Assembly: GCA_041583135.1 (NCBI GenBank)
Contig: JBFHGJ010000014.1
Span: 1 to 64,000 of the forward strand
Length of the DNA stretch: 64,000 bases
Source of the DNA: JABSOG01 sp041583135
Lineage (GTDB): Bacteria > Pseudomonadota > Gammaproteobacteria > Enterobacterales > Alteromonadaceae
Direction: 5' to 3'
Shown here one piece after another: positions 9,467 through 16,542 of this stretch; the stretch's first letter is position 1, and the number at the start of each line of letters is the position of its first letter. Under the pieces are notes generated by a model. That model did not search any database and had not been told where the DNA came from. It saw only the letters and a list, made by a program, of their open reading frames with translations. Position numbers and translations under genes: made by a program.

Positions 9467-10348
9467 ATGGATCCAGCAGTAAAACCTAAACGCACATACA
9501 ACGACAACAAGCTTCGCAAGAAGCTCAGAGCCAATGTCGGCAAAGCCATAGAACAATATGCCATGATACAGCCCGGTGATGTCGTGATGGCGGCGTTAAG
9601 CGGTGGTAAAGACTCGTTTGTGATGCTCGATATTCTACTGCATCTCAAGCACACCAGTGACTTGGATTTTGACGTGGTGGCGGTCAACCTCGACCAAAAG
9701 CAACCGGGTTTTCCTGCGGAGATCTTACCTAACTATTTTGAGTCGTTAGATATTCCCTACTATATCATCGATAAAGATACCTATTCGGTGGTGAAGGCCA
9801 AAGTACCAGAGGGCAAAACCACTTGTGGTTTGTGTTCGCGTTTGCGTCGAGGCACTTTGTATGAGTTCGCCGAAAAGATTGGGGCGACCAAAATTGCCTT
9901 AGGTCATCATATGGACGATATCGTTGAAACGCTGTTTTTAAATCTGTTCTATGGTGGCAAGTTAAAGGCAATGCCGCCAAAGTTGCTGACAGACGACCAG
10001 CGTAATATTGTGATACGACCTTTGAGTTTTTGCCGCGAAAAGGACATTGCCAAGCTGGCCGAACTCAATCAGTATCCCATCATTCCTTGTAATTTGTGTG
10101 GGTCGCAAGAGAATCTTCAGCGTCAAGTGATCAAAGACATGTTGCAACAATGGGATAAGCGTTTTCCCGGTAGAATTGAAACCATGTTCAGCGCCATTCA
10201 AAACGTCAGTTTGTCACAGTTGGCCGATGATAGCCTCTTTGACTTTATGGCGTTGATGATAGACAGAAGCGGCGACAAAAAAGCCTATGGTTTTGAGGAT
10301 GCTCAAGTATCTTCAAGCAACTTGATTAAAATCACCGAAGTATTTTAA
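9467..10348 (+). CDS. ttcA: tRNA 2-thiocytidine(32) synthetase TtcA
   Basis: Thiolates cytidine 32 of certain tRNAs with ATP and an Fe-S cluster. The 293-residue protein has the PP-loop SGGKDSFVML (about 45) and the CGLC pair at about 121-124, with a third cysteine available in CNLCG at about 208; these are the cluster ligands known for the family. GHHMDDIVET near residue 146 is the second PP-loop-family signature. Start ATG at 9467. It converges with the leucine-rich-repeat lipoprotein gene downstream. Confidence 0.95.
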   Translation: MDPAVKPKRTYNDNKLRKKLRANVGKAIEQYAMIQPGDVVMAALSGGKDSFVMLDILLHLKHTSDLDFDVVAVNLDQKQPGFPAEILPNYFESLDIPYYIIDKDTYSVVKAKVPEGKTTCGLCSRLRRGTLYEFAEKIGATKIALGHHMDDIVETLFLNLFYGGKLKAMPPKLLTDDQRNIVIRPLSFCREKDIAKLAELNQYPIIPCNLCGSQENLQRQVIKDMLQQWDKRFPGRIETMFSAIQNVSLSQLADDSLFDFMALMIDRSGDKKAYGFEDAQVSSSNLIKITEVF

Positions 10349-10447
10349 CCTGAAATCGGGATTATGCTGGGCCGTAGAACTTGCCCTTTTCCGCTGTGTC
10401 CCAAATTTATTGGCGTTAGAATGACTAAAGTGGCGTAAATTCAAGTT

Positions 10448-11863
10448 TTATAGACAGCGCTGCGGCCTAGCTAGTTCAAGTCCGGTGATGTCGCTCAACG
10501 CGTCTAAATCGGCGCAGTTAAAGTGTGTCAGCTCAATGGTTTTAAGTGCCTTGAGCTGTTCGATACCGCTTAACTCCTCAATGGCCTGATTCTGTGTCGG
10601 CGGACAGCTAAGTTGAGTCATTTCACTTATCTGATGCCAATTATGGCGTTTGGCGGTGTATTGCACGCATTGCTCAAGTGTAGGGTCAATAATATCCAAA
10701 TCTACCAATAGGGTCACCGGGGCGCAGTTTGCCGGGCGGCTGATCACGCCGCTGCCTAATTCAGCCTCTAGCGCTTCGAGGCGACTACAGGCGATGTTGC
10801 TGTTGTCGCTGAGTAAAATGCTGTTGGTATTGGTCAGTTCGAACAGTGCCGAGATATCGATAAACGGGTTGCGGGTCAAATCCAAATGATTGAGTGCTTT
10901 TAACTGTTCAAGGCCGCTCAAATCACTGATATTTTGTTCGTCACAAACCAATTGGCCCATTTCTCCTATGGTGATCCAACCCTCGGCACTGGCGGTATCT
11001 AACACACAGCTTTTGAGCTTGCTATCGACAAAGGCAATATCGGTGATCAAGATATCTAAAGTGAACAGACAATCGACCGGTTGTTTCAGCTGACCTTCGG
11101 GTAACAAGGTCTCGAGCCGACTCAACTGGGCACAGGCGATATTGTTGTTGTCAAAGAGGTTGACTTTGGCGCTGGCGGCCAAGTCCATTAATGCGCTGAT
11201 GTCTCTAATTTGATTGCCGCCCAAATGCACCAATTGCAACGATCTAAGCCCGCTTAAGGGGGTTAGGTCGCTGATTTGATTGTGGCTCAAGTCAAGCTGT
11301 TTCAAATTTTGCAAGTGACTAAGTACACTGATATCGCGAATACTGTTGCCGACGACCGACAACTGCCCGGTGGTGCCAAGGTATAGTTCGCTCAACGCAC
11401 TTAATTCTTTGAGTGGAGCAATATCCACCAGCAAATTATCGCTTAAATCCAATGATTTGAGTTTACCGAGTTTGGCCAAAGGCGCCAGCTCGTCTATTTC
11501 GTTGAGCTTTAAATCGAGAGAGGTCAGCGCGTGAAGGTTTTGAATGCCGCCAATACTGGCTATCTTCTTATCGGCACAGCTCAATACGGTGATATCGTCA
11601 ACCCGCTGCCAGCCTCTGGCTTTGGCGGCTTTCTCAACGCAACTGGCAAGCCGTGCGTCGGCAAATACTACCTGTGCCAAGGTTTGTGGAGGCGCTATGG
11701 TTAGGGTGTCGCTTGCTGATGAAGGTGCCGTTGTTGCTGCCATTTTTGGCACTTCGTTGGTAGTGACCGGCGGCTCAGGCGCAGCTGACTCGCCACAAGC
11801 GCTTAAAATAAGCGTGGCCAGTATCATCAGCACTGATCTTTTGACGGTATCTACAAAGTTCAA
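10448..11863 (-). CDS. Leucine-rich-repeat lipoprotein with three repeated Cys-containing modules
   Basis: A 471-residue predicted lipoprotein. It starts on TTG at 11863; the lipobox LSAC puts the lipidated Cys at residue 23, followed by a Pro/Thr/Ala-rich linker. The body repeats one module three times: a head of the form D-x-x-L-x-x-C-V-x-x-x-A-x-x-x-x-W with a second Cys about 22 residues later, then leucine-rich repeats (xLxxLDLxxNxIxDIxxL). Module heads begin near residues 70, 275 and 393; the first module has the most repeats (about six), later ones only two or three. The LRR part resembles internalin-type repeats. It is probably a surface or periplasmic binding protein; the partner is unknown. 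Divergent from the S9 peptidase gene. Confidence 0.75.
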   Translation of the reverse strand: MNFVDTVKRSVLMILATLILSACGESAAPEPPVTTNEVPKMAATTAPSSASDTLTIAPPQTLAQVVFADARLASCVEKAAKARGWQRVDDITVLSCADKKIASIGGIQNLHALTSLDLKLNEIDELAPLAKLGKLKSLDLSDNLLVDIAPLKELSALSELYLGTTGQLSVVGNSIRDISVLSHLQNLKQLDLSHNQISDLTPLSGLRSLQLVHLGGNQIRDISALMDLAASAKVNLFDNNNIACAQLSRLETLLPEGQLKQPVDCLFTLDILITDIAFVDSKLKSCVLDTASAEGWITIGEMGQLVCDEQNISDLSGLEQLKALNHLDLTRNPFIDISALFELTNTNSILLSDNSNIACSRLEALEAELGSGVISRPANCAPVTLLVDLDIIDPTLEQCVQYTAKRHNWHQISEMTQLSCPPTQNQAIEELSGIEQLKALKTIELTHFNCADLDALSDITGLELARPQRCL

Positions 11864-12145
11864 AATAACGAATCCAAATTAAACGAACGCGATAAAACAC
11901 TAACAAACACAATAGTCGAACGCGATAGCATAGCGGATCAACAGTACAAGATCTAGCCACAACCGATTTAACACCGGCCAAGTAATGGTAAAAGCGCGTC
12001 CAGCCCCTGTTCAACTTGGCCTTAGGTTGGTTTGAGTGGTGAAATTTACATTTTGATAAAAAATTGTTTTCGTATGCACCGTTGCGCTTATGACAGGGGC
12101 TGACTAAAATGCTGGCTCCTTTTTTGTCCAATCTTTGGAGATATT

Positions 12146-14347
12146 GTGAAATATTGTTGTGCAATTCTAGCGGCTTCGGTTTTGCTTTCTGCTGCTGTCG
12201 AGGCTGAGCCTCTGACCATTGAACGTATTTATTCTAGCCCAAGCCTCTATGGTAAATCTCCAAGCCGACTGAGTATTTCTCCCGATGGTACGCGAGTAAC
12301 TTACCTGCAAGGTAAAGAAAATGACCATCGTCGTTTGGATCTGTGGGAATATAGCATTAAAGACAAAACACACCGCTTGCTGGTGGATTCGGCATCGCTA
12401 TTTAGTGGTGAAGAAGTGCTCTCCGATGAAGAAAAGGCGCGCCGTGAAAGAATGCGGATCAAAAACTCAGGGATCATCAGCTACAAATGGTCAGAAGACG
12501 GTAAAGCGTTGCTGTTCCCAGCCGGTGGCGATATTTATTATTACGACCTGCAAGCGCGAAAAAGTCGTCAACTAACCGACACGCCGGAATATGAAACCGA
12601 TATTCGCTTTTCGCCAAAAGGGCACTATGTCTCATTTATTCGTGAGCAAAACCTTTATTATCTCGACATTGCCACAGGCAAAGAAACCCAAGTGACCCAT
12701 GATGGTAAAGGTTTGGTCAAATATGGCATGGCGGAGTTTGTTGCGCAGGAAGAAATGAGCCGTATGACCGGCTACTGGTGGGCACCGGATGAGTCGAAGC
12801 TGGCCTTTACCCGCAGTGATGAAAGTGAGGTTGCCGAGGTTGTTCGTAATGAAATTTATGCCGATGAAATCAAATTGTTCAACCAGCGTTATCCTTATGC
12901 TGGCTCAAACAATGCCAAGGTTGAACTGGCGGTATATCGTTTGGACAACGCCAAGGTTCAATGGTTAGACCTAGGTAAAGAACGAGACTTCTACCTGACC
13001 CGTGCGCAATGGGCAGAAGATAGCAATATTTTGTCTTATCAGTGGCAAGACAGAGGCCATCAAACCCTTGAGCTGCGCTTTTATGACAGTAAGGCTGGCA
13101 CAACCGAGACCGTGATTAAAGAAACCAGTGATAGCTGGGTCAATCTGCATGATGACCTGCATTTCTTAGAAGACAAAAAACACTTCATTTGGGCCTCTGA
13201 GCGCGATGGTTTCAAACACCTTTATCTTTACGATATGCAAGGCAACCTCAAACGCCAGCTGACTCAAGGTCAATGGGTGGTCGATTCACTCAAAAGGGTC
13301 GATGAAAAAGCGCAAAGAGTTTATTTTACCGGTCGCAAGGATACGCCTATAGAAAGTCATCTATACAGTACGGGCTTATTTAAGCCTGCTGCTGTTGAGC
13401 GCATTACCTCAGCCAATGCCAACCATTACGTCAACCTAGCTGAGGATAGTCAGACCTTTATCGACTATAGTTCGTCCTCAAGCGCTTTAAACTCGGTGGC
13501 ACTAAGAAATATCGACGGTCGCTTTTTGATCTGGCTTGAGCAAAATGAGGTTGATCAAGACCATCCGTTGTATCCCTACAAAGATGAGTTGGTTGAGCCG
13601 AGTTTTGGTCATATCAAAGCAGACGATGGTCAAAAGCTGTATTACAAGCTTTATCAGCCGGCCAAGCTGGAAAAAGGTAAGAAGTATCCGGTTATCGTCT
13701 ACGTTTATGGTGGACCGGGTGCACAGATGGTACGCAATACCACGCCTGATTTGTTTTGGCAGTACATGGTGCAACAAGGCTACATGGTGTTTCAACTCGA
13801 TAATCGTGGCTCAGAAAGTCGCGGTAAAGCCTTTGAAGCTGCCATTCATCGTAAGATGGGTGAAGTAGAGGTGCAAGATCAGATAGCGGGCGTGAAATTC
13901 TTGCGTAGTTTGCCTCAGGTCGATCCTGAGCGTATCGGCATCTATGGTCACAGTTACGGTGGCTATATGACGTTGATGGCAATGTTCAAGGCCGGAGATT
14001 ACTTCAAAGTGGGCGTGTCTGGCGCACCGGTGACCGATTGGAGTCTGTATGATACCTATTACACCGAAAAGTATCTTGACCACCCCAAAGAAAACGCTCA
14101 AGGCTATATCGACAGTAGTGTTTTCCCTTATGTCAAAGGGCTAAAAGGTTCATTGTTGGTATACCATGGCATGGCAGATGACAATGTGCTGTTTACCAAC
14201 GCCACCAAATTGTTTAAGGCATTGCAGGACGAAGGCTTTATGTTTGAAATGATGACCTACCCCGGGGCCAAACACAGTTTGCGGGGCAAAAAGACCAAAA
14301 TTCATTTCAAAACCACGATTGCCGATTTCTTTAAACGCAAGCTTTGA
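12146..14347 (+). CDS. Exported S9 family dipeptidyl peptidase (DPP IV-like)
   Basis: A 733-residue serine peptidase with a signal peptide (MKYCCAILAASVLLSAAVEA). Residues about 30-450 form the DPP IV-type beta-propeller, with repeated blade patterns such as FSPKGHYVSFIRE and the EFVAQEEMSR stretch that contains the double Glu typical of DPP IV substrate N-terminus binding. The alpha/beta hydrolase follows, with catalytic Ser in GHSYGGYMTL (about 602), Asp in GMADDNVLF (about 677) and His in GAKHSLRG (about 708). Translation starts on GTG with GGAG upstream. It should remove X-Pro dipeptides from peptides in the periplasm. No terminator is obvious before the oxygenase gene 62 bp downstream. 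Confidence 0.9.
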   Translation: MKYCCAILAASVLLSAAVEAEPLTIERIYSSPSLYGKSPSRLSISPDGTRVTYLQGKENDHRRLDLWEYSIKDKTHRLLVDSASLFSGEEVLSDEEKARRERMRIKNSGIISYKWSEDGKALLFPAGGDIYYYDLQARKSRQLTDTPEYETDIRFSPKGHYVSFIREQNLYYLDIATGKETQVTHDGKGLVKYGMAEFVAQEEMSRMTGYWWAPDESKLAFTRSDESEVAEVVRNEIYADEIKLFNQRYPYAGSNNAKVELAVYRLDNAKVQWLDLGKERDFYLTRAQWAEDSNILSYQWQDRGHQTLELRFYDSKAGTTETVIKETSDSWVNLHDDLHFLEDKKHFIWASERDGFKHLYLYDMQGNLKRQLTQGQWVVDSLKRVDEKAQRVYFTGRKDTPIESHLYSTGLFKPAAVERITSANANHYVNLAEDSQTFIDYSSSSSALNSVALRNIDGRFLIWLEQNEVDQDHPLYPYKDELVEPSFGHIKADDGQKLYYKLYQPAKLEKGKKYPVIVYVYGGPGAQMVRNTTPDLFWQYMVQQGYMVFQLDNRGSESRGKAFEAAIHRKMGEVEVQDQIAGVKFLRSLPQVDPERIGIYGHSYGGYMTLMAMFKAGDYFKVGVSGAPVTDWSLYDTYYTEKYLDHPKENAQGYIDSSVFPYVKGLKGSLLVYHGMADDNVLFTNATKLFKALQDEGFMFEMMTYPGAKHSLRGKKTKIHFKTTIADFFKRKL

Positions 14348-14409
14348 TTGCCAGTACCGGGAATAACTGTTATATCATTATAAGATAATCAGTTTAAGGA
14401 CCTTGTATT

Positions 14410-15132
14410 GTGTTAAGCAGACAGACACTCGACAATTTGGACAGCTATGCCGAGCATTACTCGAAAAACGGTTGGGTGCGGATCAGCAATTTTCTCAGCG
14501 ATGAACATGCCGAGCTGTTTGCTGCCTCTGTCCATGAAGTGGCAGATATGCCGCCTTTATGGCAAATCGCAACACTGGTACAAGGCAAGGCATTTGTTGC
14601 ACAGGTAAAGGATTACCTGGCACAAGAGCCTTATGTGCGTAGTCATTTTATTGCTGAGATCCTAAGATATGCACAGCAGCATGATTTTCAATATTTCTAC
14701 GAATTTATTCACCTGCTCAATAACGATAGTAAAGCCCCTCCTGCACTAGATGATATTGCACAATTATGGCGTTCTGAGGCGTTGTTGGATGTCTTGAAGC
14801 ATGTGGCAGATGATAAGACCGTGTGCCAAATCGATGCGCAACTGACACGCTATAAACCCGGACACTTTTTAAAGCACCATAGCGATGAAGGCTATCAGGC
14901 GCCGCAAAAACGTAAGGTGGCGTATGTGTTGAGTCTCAGCAAGAATTGGCAGGCAGATTGGGGTGGCTTGCTACATTTGCAAGAAGGAAAGGATGCCATC
15001 ACCCAATCCCTCATTCCTGAATTTAACTCGATAACCTTGTTTAAGGTCCCTACAGCGCATTTTGTCTCTCAGGTAACCAATTACTGTCCGGCATCAAGAT
15101 ATAGCCTGACCGGCTGGCTCTGGGCCAAATAG
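14410..15132 (+). CDS. 2-oxoglutarate/Fe(II)-dependent oxygenase (prolyl-hydroxylase-like)
   Basis: A 240-residue protein with the double-stranded beta-helix signature. The iron ligands are His and Asp in KHHSDEG (about 156-161) and a distal His in TAHFVSQV (about 217); Arg in SRYSLTGW (about 230) is placed to bind 2-oxoglutarate. The region between (RKVAYVLSLSKNW, WGGLLHL) matches the Ofd1/Tpa1-like prolyl hydroxylase clan rather than small-molecule dioxygenases. Translation starts on GTG with AAGGA upstream. The gene converges with a 54-codon peptide gene whose stop lies two bases beyond its own. The substrate is unknown; a protein or peptide is the family's usual target. Confidence 0.8.
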   Translation: MLSRQTLDNLDSYAEHYSKNGWVRISNFLSDEHAELFAASVHEVADMPPLWQIATLVQGKAFVAQVKDYLAQEPYVRSHFIAEILRYAQQHDFQYFYEFIHLLNNDSKAPPALDDIAQLWRSEALLDVLKHVADDKTVCQIDAQLTRYKPGHFLKHHSDEGYQAPQKRKVAYVLSLSKNWQADWGGLLHLQEGKDAITQSLIPEFNSITLFKVPTAHFVSQVTNYCPASRYSLTGWLWAK

Positions 15133-15134
15133 GC

Positions 15135-15299
15135 CTATACTGCGGGGAAAGTGTCGGCGTCTTTGGCAAATTCACCAAAGCTGGTGAGTGCGGGCTGTTC
15201 TTCAGAGCAAGGCTCGTTATGTGGTTGCTCTAAGTCGGCAAAGGCTGCAAAGCTTTTGATCATATCAGTTTCAACCATTGATTTATTGTAGTTGTTCAT
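15135..15299 (-). CDS. Small acidic protein, 54 residues, unknown
   Basis: A short gene supported by its signals. ATG at 15299 has AGGAA nine bases upstream, and a near-consensus sigma-70 promoter lies 39 bases before it. The protein starts MNNYNKSMVETDMIKSFAAF and ends TSFGEFAKDADTFPAV. It is acidic, has no hydrophobic stretch and a single Cys (in NEPCSEE). I do not recognise it. It converges with the 2OG-Fe(II) oxygenase gene, leaving only two bases between stops; a substrate or regulator of that enzyme is one possibility, but nothing in the sequence shows it. Confidence 0.6.
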   Translation of the reverse strand: MNNYNKSMVETDMIKSFAAFADLEQPHNEPCSEEQPALTSFGEFAKDADTFPAV

Positions 15300-15337
15300 G
15301 GGAAGTTCCTGAGTTTATTTTTATTCAAGCTGCCAAG

Positions 15338-15367
15338 ATATTAGGAGCTGATATGCGCTGCTGTCAA
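15338..15367 (-). promoter_or_regulatory. Sigma-70 promoter of the 54-residue protein gene
   Basis: Reading leftward: -35 TTGACA (15362-15367), an 18-base spacer, -10 TAATAT (15338-15343). The -35 is perfect and the -10 differs from TATAAT at two positions. Transcription should begin near 15330 and give a leader of about 30 nt. Confidence 0.75.
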
Positions 15368-15549
15368 CCTTTGTGCTGGGTCAATGTTGAGGTGAAACGC
15401 GTAAATATCCCATTATCTTGTTGAGATTTTTCGCTATCTTATTGATTTTAAAATATGGATGAAACTTATTGATGGGGGTAAAAGACTGCATAAAAAGTTT
15501 AGAATTATTCAACAATATGAATAACTCGCTGAGCTGTTGCGGGAGGTTA

Positions 15550-15686
15550 TGTCTCGCAGTCTACCGACTAAGTAAGCCAAAAGTGGCTGTGCGTTTGCAT
15601 TTAGTCTAATAAAAATCAGCTGGAACCCGAATTTTTATTAAGCCAAACGCTCTGTCGATTGGCGGCAGCATTTCAACTGCGAGACA
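15550..15686. other. Long nested inverted repeat (possible structured RNA end)
   Basis: Three nested stems: TGTCTCGCAGT (15550-15560) with its exact complement at 15676-15686 (11 bp); GCGTTTG near 15590 with CAAACGC near 15645 (7 bp); and TAATAAAAAT with ATTTTTATTA around a 14-nt loop near 15606-15640 (10 bp). No ORF fits. On the minus strand it directly follows the GGA-box array, so it could be the 3' end or terminator of that transcript. Confidence 0.6.
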
Positions 15687-15693
15687 AAGTAAC

Positions 15694-16150
15694 CCTTCCT
15701 TATCAACCGTGTTTCCCGATACCTCACTACTTCCTTTTAGCCTACAACCTCCTATTGACGACTTCCTTGATGGCCTACAACGTCCTAATCTTACTCAAAG
15801 TACAACTTCCATTATGCCGACAACTTCCAATTTACAGCTTCCTTTTTGGCCCACGACTTCCACTATTACAACGTCCTTTTGGCCTACAACTTCCACTACA
15901 ACAACTTCCTTTAAGGCTTACTACTTCCTATTGAACAACATTCCTTTGGCCGACGACTTCCAAACTAACTGCTTCCATTTGGCCTACAACTTCCATTCGA
16001 TACCGCTTCCTATTTGGCCGACATCTTCCGTTTTTACTACTTCCTTTAAGGCCACGACTTCCTATTTTACTGCTTTCCTATTAAAGCGAACTACTTCCTT
16101 CTTTATGATTTCCTTTTAACGCTTTTTACTGCTTCCTTTTTACAACTTCC
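15694..16150 (-). repeat. Array of 27 GGA boxes, about every 17 nt
   Basis: On the minus strand the box GGAAGT(T/A/C)GT, or a one- or two-base variant, recurs 27 times. On the plus strand it reads ACTTCC; the TTCC cores begin at 15696, 15713, 15731, then on to 16133 and 16147, with spacing 14-25 and mean about 17. Every second box is joined to GGCC or a close variant (15740, 15773, 15816, 15849, 15881, 15915, 15949, 15981, 16017, 16050), giving a 32-36 nt super-period with one longer gap (43). Spacers are otherwise degenerate, so the boxes rather than whole units appear conserved. Plus-strand open frames here are low complexity (Leu/Thr/Pro) and not credible genes. Confidence 0.88.
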
Positions 16151-16155
16151 CAGTA

Positions 16156-16508
16156 TCTTTGAGCGTTGTTGTTTAACAACGTCATTTGATGTTGAGTATA
16201 TTAATAAAAGTTTGCAAATTTGGTTATCAAATATAAGCCAAGTTTTGTTAATAATGAGTCTAAATTATAAAAGTTATTTTATTTCAGGTGTTTACATAAC
16301 AATATTTAATATGTGGTTATGCAGTTGTAATAAAAAAACGCCATCTTGTCCGATTTTTTTAAATCGTTTTTATGGACAAAAAACGTCGGTGAAATCCCTT
16401 CTTTAGGCTAAAATTACTATTTCTTTATGGTCATGGTCCGATGTCTACTGTATGGCTGAAACTTGACGACATCCATTTGTATAGATGTGCCTATAAAAAC
16501 GATAAAGT
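16156..16508. other. AT-rich non-coding stretch before ceramidase
   Basis: No credible gene. It holds an AT-rich segment with a hairpin near 16350-16375 (TTGTCC ... GGACAA enclosing GATTT ... AAATC). A frame in phase with the ceramidase gene begins at 16441 but lacks a ribosome site. Confidence 0.5.
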
Positions 16509-16530
16509 CTTCGCTGCTGGTGTGGCGAAG
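16509..16530 (+). promoter_or_regulatory. Hairpin touching the ceramidase ribosome binding site
   Basis: CTTCGC (16509-16514) pairs with GCGAAG (16525-16530). The right arm contains the first bases of the strong Shine-Dalgarno GAAGGAGG (16527-16534) of the gene starting at 16543, so folding could reduce translation. Confidence 0.35.
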
Positions 16531-16542
16531 GAGGACCACTAC

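Larger units (their letters stand above)
15550..16155 (-). ncRNA. Candidate CsrB/CsrC-type CsrA-titrating small RNA
   Basis: Inference from the GGA-box array. CsrB-family RNAs bind many copies of the translational repressor CsrA through repeated GGA motifs; E. coli CsrB has about 18-22 in roughly 370 nt, the density seen here. The proposed transcript would run leftward through the boxes into the nested hairpin at 15550-15686. Upstream (16156-16260) is AT-rich; TTGATA with TATTAA 18 bases later is a possible but weak promoter, and no GacA/UvrY-type TGTAAG box is obvious. The boxes are not visibly in hairpin loops, unlike textbook CsrB. Ends are approximate. Confidence 0.35.

Noticed and set aside
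15659..16119. Plus-strand open frames over the ACTTCC array
   Set aside because: Low-complexity Leu/Thr/Pro products created by the repeat, two frames open at once, no ribosome site.
15694..16150. Integron attC or iteron-type origin array
   Set aside because: No integrase or Rep gene, no attC R-box pairs, and spacing is not a whole number of helical turns (mean 17 nt).
16441..16542. Longer ceramidase start at 16441
   Set aside because: No ribosome site; it would bury the signal peptide 34 residues inside the protein, while ATG 16543 has AAGGAGG.
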